From positions 806,001 through 870,000 of the forward strand of contig JAWKIQ010000001.1 of assembly GCA_041394185.1 (NCBI GenBank): DNA of 64,000 nt. The letters are read 5' to 3'. Positions 27,612 to 35,991 of this stretch are shown here, one piece after another. Numbering within the stretch: position 1 is the first letter of the stretch; the number at the start of each line of letters is the position of its first letter. The notes beneath the pieces were generated by a model that worked only from the letters and a program-made list of their open reading frames with translations, was not told where the DNA came from and ran no database searches. Position numbers and translations under genes: made by a program. The DNA comes from Acidimicrobiales bacterium (GTDB taxonomy: Bacteria; Actinomycetota; Acidimicrobiia; Acidimicrobiales; Poriferisodalaceae).

Positions 27612-28766
27612 ATGGCTGAAGTGAAGCTGGACAAGATCAACAAGGTCTATCCGAATGGGTTTCATGCCATCCATGACCTGGATCTGGACATCGCCGACAA
27701 GGAATTCCTTGTTCTCGTAGGGCCGTCGGGCTGTGGCAAGTCGACGGCGTTGCGGATGATCGCCGGCCTCGAAGAGATCTCCTCTGGCGAGATGCGCATC
27801 GGCGACCGTGTCGTGAACGACGTGGAGCCCAAGGATCGCGACATCGCGATGGTGTTCCAGAACTACGCGTTGTATCCGCACATGAGCGTCTACGACAACA
27901 TCGGTTTTGCTTTGAAGCTGGCCCGGGTTCCCAAGCAGGAGGCCGACCAGCGAATTCGCGAGGCGGCTCGCATTCTCGAGCTCGACGCCCAGCTGGAGAA
28001 GAAGCCCGGGCAGCTCTCGGGTGGCCAGCGCCAGCGCGTGGCCATGGGGCGTGCGATCGTGCGTCAGCCTTCGGCGTTCCTGATGGACGAACCGCTGTCG
28101 AACCTCGACGCCAAACTGCGCGTGCAGATGCGTGCAGAGATCGCCCGGTTGCAGCACGAGCTGGGCGTCACCACGGTGTACGTCACCCACGATCAGGTCG
28201 AGGCCATGACCATGGGCGACCGAGTGGCTGTGCTGAAGGACGGCTTCTTGCAGCAGGTCGATTCGCCTCAGAACCTCTACGACAAGCCCTCGAACGTATT
28301 CGTTGCGGCCTTCATCGGTTCGCCTTCGATGAATCTGCGCGAGGCGTCGCTGGACGGTCACACCCTGGTTCTGGGTTCGCACCGGCTCGAGGTGCCAGAA
28401 AAGGTGTTCGCCGAGCGGCCGGGTCTGGCCGGTTATGCGGGCCGCAACCTGATCGTCGGGTTCCGTCCCGAGGATCTCGAAGATCTCGAGATGGTGCCGT
28501 CCAAGGAAGGTGCGGTGACCATCCCGGCGAAGGTGTCTCACATCGAGGCTCTGGGATCTGAGATCATTGCTCACTTCCCGCTCGATGCTGCTGCTGTCGA
28601 TGCCGGTGACCCCGACGCCGTCGAAGAGATCGGCGAGGACACCATGGCCGTTGGACGTTTCGATCCTCGCAGCCGGGCTCGCGCCGGTACCGACCTGGTC
28701 GTCGCGATCACCATGGAGAACCTGCATTTCTTCGACCACGACACCCACCTCGCCATCTGGGAGTAG
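27612..28766 (+). CDS. MsmK/UgpC-type sugar ABC transporter ATPase
   Basis: A 384-residue ATPase. Walker A is G-P-S-G-C-G-K-S-T (37-45), signature L-S-G-G-Q (135-139), Walker B ends in D-E (159-160), and the C-terminal OB-like regulatory domain (about 240-384) is typical of CUT1 transporters. The C-terminus carries a slightly long acidic insert (D-A-G-D-P-D-A-V-E-E) before the last strand. It starts at ATG 27612 after GGAGG and lies 43 bp beyond the last GH13 gene. It probably energises the MalFG permease and may serve other sugar transporters. Confidence 0.92.
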   Translation: MAEVKLDKINKVYPNGFHAIHDLDLDIADKEFLVLVGPSGCGKSTALRMIAGLEEISSGEMRIGDRVVNDVEPKDRDIAMVFQNYALYPHMSVYDNIGFALKLARVPKQEADQRIREAARILELDAQLEKKPGQLSGGQRQRVAMGRAIVRQPSAFLMDEPLSNLDAKLRVQMRAEIARLQHELGVTTVYVTHDQVEAMTMGDRVAVLKDGFLQQVDSPQNLYDKPSNVFVAAFIGSPSMNLREASLDGHTLVLGSHRLEVPEKVFAERPGLAGYAGRNLIVGFRPEDLEDLEMVPSKEGAVTIPAKVSHIEALGSEIIAHFPLDAAAVDAGDPDAVEEIGEDTMAVGRFDPRSRARAGTDLVVAITMENLHFFDHDTHLAIWE

Positions 28767-28793
28767 GCCCAACGCGGCCCGGGAGGCTCACCG

Positions 28794-29201
28794 ATGCGAA
28801 TCGGCGAACTCGCGGACTCGGTCGGCGTTACCGCCAAGACCATCCGCTATTACGAGTCGATAGGCCTGTTGGCCGAACCCGCTCGCACGCCGTCGGGCTA
28901 TCGCGAGTACGCGGACAGCGATCTCGAGCGCCTGAGGTTCGTAAAGGATGCCCAGTCGGCCGGCCTGTCACTGGCCGAGGTCGCGTCGGTGCTCGAGCTG
29001 AAGGGTGCCGGCGCTGGTTCGTGTGCCCATACCCGGCGTCTGATCGAGGCGAAGCTGGACGAAATCGACGCTCAGCTGGAGACCCTCAAGTCGACCCGCT
29101 CGGCGCTGGCCGAGCTGGCCGCTCGGGCCAGCACCCTCGACCCCGCCGAATGCACCGACCCGAACCGGTGCCAGGTGATCCTTTCTCGCTCAGACCCTTG
29201 A
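28794..29201 (+). CDS. MerR-family metal-responsive regulator
   Basis: A 135-residue MerR protein: winged helix (1-70) with T-I-R-Y-Y-E-S-I-G-L-L, a long dimerisation helix (about 78-112), and a metal loop with Cys120 and Cys126 (A-E-C-T-D-P-N-R-C). Cys77 stands where CueR has Ser and where the divalent-metal sensors ZntR and CadR have Cys. Context says copper, since copA and copZ follow; Cys77 leaves room for a divalent metal. The stop codon overlaps the -35 box of the copA promoter, so the protein controls the next gene. Confidence 0.88.
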   Translation: MRIGELADSVGVTAKTIRYYESIGLLAEPARTPSGYREYADSDLERLRFVKDAQSAGLSLAEVASVLELKGAGAGSCAHTRRLIEAKLDEIDAQLETLKSTRSALAELAARASTLDPAECTDPNRCQVILSRSDP

Positions 29202-29229
29202 CCTTCCAGTCGGCTGGAACCCTTAGACT
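29198..29229 (+). promoter_or_regulatory. MerR-type copA promoter with dyad operator
   Basis: The -35 box TTGACC (29198-29203) and the -10 box TAGACT (29224-29229) are 20 bp apart; 19 bp if TTAGAC is used. That is the over-long spacing that MerR activators correct by distorting DNA. The spacer holds a perfect dyad, TTCCAG-TCGG-CTGGAA (29204-29219), very close to the CueR consensus. The copA ATG is only six bases after the -10 box. Confidence 0.85.
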
Positions 29230-29235
29230 CGACCC

Positions 29236-31446
29236 ATGGCTACCCAGACCAGGCGAGACCTGAGCGTCGACGGCATGACTTGTGCCGCCTGCGCCAACCG
29301 GATTCAGCGCAAGCTCGGGCGCATGGACGGCATCGACGAGGCCAACGTGAATTTCGCCACCGGCAAGGCCACGGTGGTGCACGGCCCCGCGATAGACCTG
29401 GAAGCGATCCGGCAGGCGATCGAGGACCTGGGCTATGGGTTGCTCGACCCCGACGACACCAGCGAGTCGGCCGAGGAGCGCCGCGAGGCCGATCTGAGGC
29501 GCAGGCTCATCGTGGGTGTCGCGCTGGCCCTGCCGGCGATGGTCATCTCGATGGTGCACACGCTGCACTTCCAAGGCTGGGAGTGGGTCGTGGCGGCGGT
29601 GTCGACGCCCGTTGTCTTCTGGTCCGGATACACCTTTCATCGCGCCGCCATTCTCAACATCAGGCACGGCTCGACCACCATGGACACCCTGGTGTCGATG
29701 GGGTCGACCGCCTCGTGGGTGTGGTCGGCGGTCGTGTTGTTGTTCGGCGTGGGCGAGGGCCACATCTACTTCGAGACCGGTGCTGTAATCGTCACCCTGA
29801 TCTTGCTGGGCAAGTGGTTCGAGGCCAGGGCAAAACGCCGTTCGGGCGACGCGATAAGGGCGCTCGCCGACCTGGGAGCGCGCACTGCACGGCTGGCCGA
29901 TGGTACGGAGATAGCCCTCGAGCAGCTTCAGGTCGGTATGCGATTTGTGGTGCGTCCCGGTGAGAAAGTGGCCACCGACGGGGTAGTCGTCGACGGTCGG
30001 TCGGCTGTGGACGAGTCGATGGTCACGGGCGAGCCGGTGCCGGTCGAGGTAGGCCCGGGCAGCGAGGTCATCGGCGCCACCATCAACACCAGCGGTGTCA
30101 TCGAGGTCGAGGCCGTCCGAGTAGGCGCCGACACCGCCCTGGCCCAGATAATCCGGCTCGTCGACGAGGCTCAGGGCAGCCGCGCCGAGGTTCAGCGCCT
30201 GGCCGACCGGGTTTCGGCGATCTTTGTTCCGACGGCCATGGGTATCGCGTTGCTGACGCTTGTCGCCTGGTTCGTCACCGGGCACCCCGCCAACGAGGCG
30301 TTTACTGCCGCGGTTGCGGTCTTGATAATCGCCTGCCCATGTGCGCTGGGCCTAGCCACACCTTTGGCGATCATGGTCGGCACCGGCAGAGGCGCACAGT
30401 TGGGCGTCATCATCAAGGGCGGCGAAGTACTGGAAGACACCAGGGCCGTCGACGTGATCGTGCTCGACAAGACCGGCACGGTAACCGAAGGCAAGATGTC
30501 GGTTGCCTCGGTCTCGGCCCCTGGGCTCGACGCAGCTCAGGCCGCCCAGGTCAAGGGGATGGTCGCCAGCGTCGAGAACATGTCAGAACACCCGATCGCC
30601 CGGGCCATTGCAGCCATGTCGGCAGACCTGGCGCCAGTGTCGGAGTTCGAGAACCTGGCGGGCAGGGGAGTCATCGGCGTGGTCGATGGACAACCGGTGC
30701 GTGTGGGCCGTCCGATGCTCTTCCAGCAGGTTTCGGCCGCACTAACCGCGGCCGCCGAGCAGGCCGAGAGCGCCGGCGCCACCGTGGTGTTCGGCGGCCG
30801 GGGCGACACCGCAGAGCTCGCAATCGCCGTGTCCGACACCGTAAAGGCGTCGTCGGCGCGGGCGGTCGAGTCGTTTCACGAGCTGGGGTTGGAGGTCACC
30901 CTGTTGACCGGCGACAACAGGCGCGCGGCCAATACGGTCGGCGAAACCGTGGGTGTAGACCGGGTCATCGCCGAGGTGTTTCCCGAGGACAAGGCCAACG
31001 AGATCAAGGCGTTGCAGGCCGCGGGCCACCGCGTGGCCATGGTGGGCGACGGAATCAACGACGCTCCCGCGCTGGCGCAAGCCGACCTCGGAATAGCCGT
31101 GGGCACCGGCACCGATGTGGCTATGGAGGCTTCTGACCTGACGGTGGTGTCTGGCGACCTGCGCGCGGTCGCAGACGCCATCGCCTTGTCCAGGCGCACC
31201 CTCACGACCATCAAGGGCAACCTGTTCTGGGCGTTCGCCTACAACGCGGCGGCGATACCGCTGGCTGCCTTTGGGATCCTCAACCCCATGATCGCCGCCG
31301 CAGCGATGGGTATCTCGTCTGTGTTCGTCGTCACCAACAGCCTTCGGCTGCGTCGATTCGCCGGCTATCGGCCCCGCACAGGGCGCCAGCAAGGTCAAAA
31401 CGCATCGCCGACCGAACCGCCAAGAGAAACGGAAGCAATCGCATGA
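29236..31446 (+). CDS. copA: Copper-exporting P1B-1 ATPase
   Basis: A 736-residue metal ATPase. One N-terminal heavy-metal domain has G-M-T-C-A-A-C (Cys16, Cys19). Eight membrane helices surround the ion path, with the C-P-C motif at 367-369. The phosphorylated residue is Asp411 in D-K-T-G-T. Further motifs are S-E-H-P-I-A, T-G-D-N and G-D-G-I-N-D. Late Y-N-A-A-A-I-P and M-G-I-S-S motifs are the Cu(I) signature of subgroup P1B-1. It pumps Cu(I) out of the cytoplasm. There is no ribosome-binding site; the start lies six bases after the promoter -10 box, so the mRNA is leaderless. Confidence 0.95.
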   Translation: MATQTRRDLSVDGMTCAACANRIQRKLGRMDGIDEANVNFATGKATVVHGPAIDLEAIRQAIEDLGYGLLDPDDTSESAEERREADLRRRLIVGVALALPAMVISMVHTLHFQGWEWVVAAVSTPVVFWSGYTFHRAAILNIRHGSTTMDTLVSMGSTASWVWSAVVLLFGVGEGHIYFETGAVIVTLILLGKWFEARAKRRSGDAIRALADLGARTARLADGTEIALEQLQVGMRFVVRPGEKVATDGVVVDGRSAVDESMVTGEPVPVEVGPGSEVIGATINTSGVIEVEAVRVGADTALAQIIRLVDEAQGSRAEVQRLADRVSAIFVPTAMGIALLTLVAWFVTGHPANEAFTAAVAVLIIACPCALGLATPLAIMVGTGRGAQLGVIIKGGEVLEDTRAVDVIVLDKTGTVTEGKMSVASVSAPGLDAAQAAQVKGMVASVENMSEHPIARAIAAMSADLAPVSEFENLAGRGVIGVVDGQPVRVGRPMLFQQVSAALTAAAEQAESAGATVVFGGRGDTAELAIAVSDTVKASSARAVESFHELGLEVTLLTGDNRRAANTVGETVGVDRVIAEVFPEDKANEIKALQAAGHRVAMVGDGINDAPALAQADLGIAVGTGTDVAMEASDLTVVSGDLRAVADAIALSRRTLTTIKGNLFWAFAYNAAAIPLAAFGILNPMIAAAAMGISSVFVVTNSLRLRRFAGYRPRTGRQQGQNASPTEPPRETEAIA

Positions 31447-31643
31447 GCGACACCATCGTGTTCGATGTACCGGGGATGAGCTGCGGCCACTGCGTGGCTT
31501 CGATCACCAAGGAAGTTCAGTCGGTTGACGGGGTGCAGTCAGTCGACGTCGACCTCGACACCAAGAAGGTCACGGTCGTCGGTGGCGAGCGTGGCGCATT
31601 GGTCGCGGCTATCGACGAAGCCGGATTCGATGTAGCGAGCTGA
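31443..31643 (+). CDS. copZ: Copper chaperone
   Basis: A 66-residue ferredoxin-like heavy-metal domain with the Cu(I) site G-M-S-C-G-H-C (Cys14, Cys17). Its ATG overlaps the copA stop (ATGA), so it is translated with the ATPase. It binds cytoplasmic Cu(I) and hands it to CopA or to the regulator. Length is normal for CopZ. Confidence 0.93.
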   Translation: MSDTIVFDVPGMSCGHCVASITKEVQSVDGVQSVDVDLDTKKVTVVGGERGALVAAIDEAGFDVAS

Positions 31644-31662
31644 CACCCGCTATCAAGGTGGC

Positions 31663-32778
31663 GTGCTGAACAAGTTCGATGACTATCCGATACACCAGAC
31701 GCCCGAGCCGATAGCCCACCCGGCCGACTCCGACCGGAACTTCTACGACCGCACCTGGTTCAACGGGTACTCGGCCGACGGCGGCCAGTACTTCGGCATA
31801 GGGATGGCGATCTACCCCTATCGAGGGGTGCTCGACTGTGCGTTCAGCACCGTCGAGCGCGGCGGCCGACAGCACGCGTACATCGCCAGCCGATCGGCCC
31901 CCCAGGAGCGCACCGACATGCAGGTGGGTCCGTTTCGAATAGAGATCATCGAGCCGCTGCGACGCAGCCGTGTGATCCTCGACGACAACGAGACCGGTCT
32001 GGCATGTGACCTCACGTTCTCGGCCCGCACGTCGGCGATACAGGAGAATCGCCAGACTCTGTGGTCGGGTGTGCGTCGGATCATGGACGCCACGCGCATG
32101 GACGTGTTCGGCCGCTGGACGGGCACGGTCAAGACACCTGACGGCGAGTTCGAGGTCGACGACTGGTACGGAACCAAGGATCGGTCGTGGGGTGTGCGAG
32201 GCGTTGGCGAACCCGAGGGCGGTAAACCCAGCGGCGGTCGAGTGTTCTTCTTCCTGTGGGCCCCGTTGTTCTGGGACGACCACGTTTCGCATGCGATCTT
32301 CTTCGATGGGCGGCGCGGAGAGGCGTTGGCCAGAGAGGGACTGATCGCTCCGCTCTATGACTCTGAACACGACATACCGTCGACGTTGGACGATCCGGCC
32401 GAGCGCATGGCCACTGCCCTTCATCGCGTCGAATATCACCAGGGCACTCGTCTGGCCTCATCTGCGGAAATAGATCTGCTTGGGCTCGACGGGTCGAAGC
32501 GTACGATTTCGCTCGAACCGCTTCTGCGGTTCCAGATGAAGGGTCTGGGATACAACCACCCGACCTGGAAGCAGGGCATGTATCACGGTGAGTTCGCCAC
32601 CCACCACGAGGTCTATGAGCCCGACCAACTCGATCTGCTGGCTCCCGAGAACATCCACGTGCAACAGGTGGTGCGAGCCACCGACGGAGAGCGCAGTGGC
32701 ATCGGAGTGCTCGAACAGATCGTGATCGGACCCTACGAGCCTGCCGGTTTCAAGGGCGCCCTCGACGGCGCGAGCTGA
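31663..32778 (+). CDS. CrtC/AttH lipocalin-like conserved protein (DUF7064/DUF7065 type)
   Basis: A 371-residue protein translated from GTG. It lacks a signal peptide and is rich in aromatic beta-strand sequence, for example R-T-W-F-N-G-Y, F-G-I-G-M-A-I-Y-P-Y-R-G-V, E-R-T-D-M-Q-V-G-P-F, D-D-W-Y-G-T-K-D-R-S-W-G-V-R and W-A-P-L-F-W-D-D. The pattern resembles a double lipocalin-like fold seen in hydroxyneurosporene-synthase relatives, which are common in mycobacteria and other actinobacteria next to lipid or steroid genes. The D-R-S-W-G-V-R motif is shared with that group. Function unknown. It follows copZ by 19 bp but is probably unrelated to copper. Confidence 0.6.
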   Translation: MLNKFDDYPIHQTPEPIAHPADSDRNFYDRTWFNGYSADGGQYFGIGMAIYPYRGVLDCAFSTVERGGRQHAYIASRSAPQERTDMQVGPFRIEIIEPLRRSRVILDDNETGLACDLTFSARTSAIQENRQTLWSGVRRIMDATRMDVFGRWTGTVKTPDGEFEVDDWYGTKDRSWGVRGVGEPEGGKPSGGRVFFFLWAPLFWDDHVSHAIFFDGRRGEALAREGLIAPLYDSEHDIPSTLDDPAERMATALHRVEYHQGTRLASSAEIDLLGLDGSKRTISLEPLLRFQMKGLGYNHPTWKQGMYHGEFATHHEVYEPDQLDLLAPENIHVQQVVRATDGERSGIGVLEQIVIGPYEPAGFKGALDGAS

Positions 32779-32797
32779 GGGACGGTCCCAAAACTGG

Positions 32798-32833
32798 CCA
32801 GGCCAGGTCCAGCCGAAGCTGGACCTGGCCTGG
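32798..32833. terminator. Bidirectional terminator hairpin
   Basis: A perfect 16-bp stem closed by a CGAA tetraloop lies between two convergent genes, 19 bp after one stop and 35 bp from the other. It lacks a long T-run, but the stem is strong enough to stop transcription from both sides. Confidence 0.8.
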
Positions 32834-32868
32834 TGCTCAACCTTCGCAGGTGGCCGCCTGAGCGTCGC

Positions 32869-34443
32869 TCAGTTGTTGAAAGTCAGCGACGAGCGGATGC
32901 GGATTGGCGTGTGTGCAGCAGCCGATCCTGGCCCCGAGAAGCAATAGTTGCCGCACGTGTTGTCCATCAACAGCGTCTTGGTTGCCGCGTCCTTGATCAT
33001 CAGGCGCACGACGTCGGGGCCCTTGTCCCATGGGAACGAGCCGCCACCCATCACCCACCAGTTGGAGGGCTTGCCGAGGTTGATGGTGCGCTTGCCGGTC
33101 TCGTCGGTGAACCTCATCCCAGCGGTCCGTTCCGAGGTGCAGGTCTCGTCGAAGCCGCCACTGAAGTTGCGGCCGTTCTTCCAGCGCCACATGCACACCT
33201 GGATGATGACCTCTCTGCTCGTGGGCTTGTCGAGGATCTCGATCTCGAGAATGGCATCACCACCACTGACGATGTTGGGGCTGCGCCAGTTGCCGTGATC
33301 AACCCAGTTCGGCGTCCAATAGACCGAGTTGGTCGCGGTCTGAGTCTGCGATGCCCAAACCGTAACGGCGTTGCCCGACGGCACCGGCGGGTTGGTCGTC
33401 GTGGTGGTGGTGGGCTTTTGGGTTGTGGTGGTGGTGGGCTTTTGGGTTGTGGTGGTTGTCGGCTTTTGGGTTGTGGTGGTGGTCGGCTTTTGAGTTGTGG
33501 TCGTGGTGGTCGGCTTCTGCGTTGTGGTCGTGGTGGCCGGCTTCTGCGTCGTTGTGGTGGTGGTCGGCTTCTGCGTCGTTGTGGTGGTGGTCGCAGTTGC
33601 CGCGATGTTGGTGCGAATCGCCACGTCGACAGTTCCGGGAGTGTTGGGCGAGCTGACGGCGTCGCCCCCGAACCGGGTCAGCTCGCCATTGGTCGACGCG
33701 AGCACATAGCCGCCTTCGCCGTCTGGCGAAGCACCCACGATGTCGCTGCGTCCGGTGCCGCCGGCAGAGCCTGCGAACACCATGCCGAAGGCGAACACTC
33801 CACCGTCGCCACCGATGAGGCCGTACGAGTCGGAGTCGGGGCCCTGGATTGCATCGACGATGGGGCGGTCGAGCGCTGCGCCGGGAGGCAACACGCCGGG
33901 CACTGACCCGGCAAAGGTCGCGTCGCCGAATGCGAACACGCCACCGTCATCGTGGAACACGCGATAGCCGGCGCCGGTGATCTGAATCGCCACGGCGCGG
34001 GTGCCGGTGTCTCCGGCAACTTCGGGTACCGAGCCATACCAGGGGAGCGTGACCGGAATGGCAAAGACGCCACCGTCGGCGGCGAGGAGGTAGTAGCCCG
34101 CATCGTTGGCCGCGGCAGCGATAGCCACGATTGGCTGATCCAGAGCGACCCAGCTGACGTCGCCGAAGTACTTGGCATCGCCGTGGGCAGTGACCAAACC
34201 GTCGGCGTGGGCGACCCAGTAGCCCTGTCCGGTCGATGTAACTGCCAGCCCGACTGCAGGCGACGCCGACATGGAGTCGCCGAAGTCGGGGGCGCCGCCG
34301 AACGCGATGACGTCACCTGACGCGGTGACGAGCCATCCAGAGCCATCTGCGCCCGCGGCGCGAGACGGAGCCGCAACAAGAGCGAGGCTTGAAACGAGCA
34401 GAACAAGGGCCGCGAAAGCCTTCGAGACGCTACGCAAATACAT
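32869..34443 (-). CDS. Secreted protein: N-terminal sequence repeats, Thr-rich QKP linker, Cys-containing C-domain
   Basis: A 524-residue secreted protein. The signal peptide ends near A-A-P-S-R-A-A (about 30). The first half contains degenerate repeats of about 45-50 residues with the motif D-G-G-V-F-A-F-G-D-A or A-S-G-D-V-I-A-F-G-G, probably beta-propeller blades. A linker of about 65 residues repeats T-T-T-T-T-Q-K-P seven times and ends T-N-P-P-V-P. The C-terminal domain of about 160 residues has Trp-rich strands and several Cys (for example C-M-W-R-W and C-G-N-Y-C), with no match I recognise. A surface or cell-wall protein is likely. It stands alone between a terminator and a tandem-repeat region. 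Confidence 0.75.
   Translation of the reverse strand: MYLRSVSKAFAALVLLVSSLALVAAPSRAAGADGSGWLVTASGDVIAFGGAPDFGDSMSASPAVGLAVTSTGQGYWVAHADGLVTAHGDAKYFGDVSWVALDQPIVAIAAAANDAGYYLLAADGGVFAIPVTLPWYGSVPEVAGDTGTRAVAIQITGAGYRVFHDDGGVFAFGDATFAGSVPGVLPPGAALDRPIVDAIQGPDSDSYGLIGGDGGVFAFGMVFAGSAGGTGRSDIVGASPDGEGGYVLASTNGELTRFGGDAVSSPNTPGTVDVAIRTNIAATATTTTTTQKPTTTTTTQKPATTTTTQKPTTTTTTQKPTTTTTQKPTTTTTQKPTTTTTQKPTTTTTTNPPVPSGNAVTVWASQTQTATNSVYWTPNWVDHGNWRSPNIVSGGDAILEIEILDKPTSREVIIQVCMWRWKNGRNFSGGFDETCTSERTAGMRFTDETGKRTINLGKPSNWWVMGGGSFPWDKGPDVVRLMIKDAATKTLLMDNTCGNYCFSGPGSAAAHTPIRIRSSLTFNN
33400..33600 (-). repeat. In-gene tandem repeats coding the Thr/QKP linker
   Basis: Seven copies of a 24- or 27-base unit encode T(5-6)-Q-K-P. 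Unit length varies by one Thr codon, and codon use within units differs between the left and right halves. This suggests two rounds of expansion and possible length variation between strains. Confidence 0.8.
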
Positions 34444-34560
34444 TGAGCGACCTTTCGATCTCGGAGAGTGGTCGAATGCTTAGCATGGGTGGCACGGCAA
34501 ATCTAGTCTCGTCGCCGATTTGGTCCACCGCCGGGGCTGCACACCCGGCCGGACTCTATC

Positions 34561-34680
34561 AATTGGCCGGACTCGAGTCTCGGCGGGATCAATTGGCCGG
34601 ACTGGAGTCTCGGCGGGATCAATTGGCCGGACTGGAGTCTCGGCGAGATCAACTGGCGGGACGGGAGTCTCGGCGCCACA
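34561..34680. repeat. Four 30-bp tandem repeats upstream of the SPL-like gene
   Basis: Four head-to-tail 30-bp units start with AATTGGCCGG and contain GACTSGAGTCTCGGCG. The first three differ at only two or three bases and the fourth is more diverged. Part of a fifth unit precedes them (about 34547-34560). Each unit holds a GACT-S-GAGTC near-palindrome. The array ends 18 bp before the ATG of the decarboxylase. A 30-bp period is close to three helical turns. Confidence 0.85.
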
Positions 34681-34698
34681 GAGCGTAGGGTTGTGACC

Positions 34699-35955
34699 AT
34701 GGCAGCGTTCAGCAAGCAGGGTCGTCCCGTCGAAGCCGTAATCGCCGACCTGGAGGCCAAGCGTGACCGAGATGTCCGCTGGGCCGACGGCAAGGCGTTC
34801 GGCATGGTGTACGACGGAGGCCCCGGCGTTCACGAAGTGGCCAGGCTCGCGGCCGAGATGTACCTGCACGAGAACGCACTCAATACCAAGGCGTTCCCGT
34901 CCCTGGGCGAGATCCAGTCAGAAGTGGTCGGCTGGACAGCCTCGTTGCTGAACGGCCCCGAAACAGCCGCGGGGTTCCTGACCAGTGGCGGCACCGAGTC
35001 GATTCTGTGCGGGGTCAAGGCGGCGCGCGAACGCGGGCGCATCGAGCGAGGCATCACAACACCCGAGATGGTGGTGTCGTCCAGCACCCACGCCGCGTTC
35101 CACAAGGCCGCCCACCTGTTCGGGATCAAGATCCGCAAGGTCGACGTGGCCGACGACTGGACCGCCGACGTGTCGGCGATGGCAGAACACATCAACGACA
35201 ACACCGTGCTGGTCGTCGGCTCGGCACCCCAGTATCCCCAGGGTGTTGTCGACGACATACCCGCAATCGCGGCCCTGGCGGCCGAGGCTGGCGCCAACTG
35301 TCACGTCGATGCCTGCATGGGCGGTTTCGTGTTGCCGTTCGCTGAGATGTTGGGCCGCGAGGTCCCGCCATGGGACTTCCGCGTCGAGGGCGTCACCTCG
35401 ATCAGCGCCGACGTGCACAAGCTCGGTTATGCCCCCAAGGGCGTGTCGGTGATATTGCATCGCACCAAGGAGCTGAGGCGCTACCAGACCTTCCTGTTCG
35501 ACGACTGGCTCGGCGGCTTCTACGGATCGCCCAACCTGCAGGGCACCAGGTCGGGTCTGCCGATGGCCGCAGCGTGGGCAGTCATGAGCCATCTGGGCAT
35601 CGACGGCTATGTCGACCTGACCCGAACGGTGCTGGCCAACGCCGATGCCATGCGAGCCGGAATCGCCGACATCGATGGGGTTCGGGTGCTGGGCGACGGC
35701 AAGTTCCAGCTGATTGCGATGAGCTACGAACCATCCGACCCGACGCCCATCGACATGTTCGCTCTTGGCGACGCACTCGAGCGCCGCGGCTGGTTCCACG
35801 ACCGCCAAGGGCCACCCGATTCGCTGCATTCGACGGTGTCGAACTCGAACACCGGCGTGATCGATCAGTACCTGTCTGACCTTGCCGAGTGTGTTGCTGA
35901 GGTCAGGGGCACAAGCACCGATGACCGCTCTACCAACTACGCCACCCTCGAATAG
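34699..35955 (+). CDS. PLP-dependent decarboxylase of the sphingosine-1-phosphate lyase type
   Basis: A 418-residue group II decarboxylase-fold enzyme. The Schiff-base lysine is Lys241 in S-A-D-V-H-K-L-G-Y-A-P-K-G, the pattern of sphingosine-1-phosphate lyases. The L-T-S-G-G-T-E-S-I-L phosphate loop and H-V-D-A-C-M-G-G are also typical. It could split a sphingoid-base phosphate or decarboxylate an amino acid such as glutamate; the sequence favours the lyase group. ATG 34699 is preferred over GTG 34693. A TAGGGT box seven bases upstream makes a leaderless transcript possible. The upstream region is a 30-bp tandem array. Confidence 0.82.
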   Translation: MAAFSKQGRPVEAVIADLEAKRDRDVRWADGKAFGMVYDGGPGVHEVARLAAEMYLHENALNTKAFPSLGEIQSEVVGWTASLLNGPETAAGFLTSGGTESILCGVKAARERGRIERGITTPEMVVSSSTHAAFHKAAHLFGIKIRKVDVADDWTADVSAMAEHINDNTVLVVGSAPQYPQGVVDDIPAIAALAAEAGANCHVDACMGGFVLPFAEMLGREVPPWDFRVEGVTSISADVHKLGYAPKGVSVILHRTKELRRYQTFLFDDWLGGFYGSPNLQGTRSGLPMAAAWAVMSHLGIDGYVDLTRTVLANADAMRAGIADIDGVRVLGDGKFQLIAMSYEPSDPTPIDMFALGDALERRGWFHDRQGPPDSLHSTVSNSNTGVIDQYLSDLAECVAEVRGTSTDDRSTNYATLE

Positions 35956-35991
35956 CCGGTCGGCTTGGTGAGCCGACCGAAGCCGTCCGTT

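Noticed and set aside
33400..33600. CRISPR or non-coding repeat array
   Set aside because: The repeats keep frame and encode a Thr/QKP linker inside a secreted protein.
34561..34680. CRISPR-like array
   Set aside because: Units are joined head to tail with no unique spacers and no cas genes are nearby.
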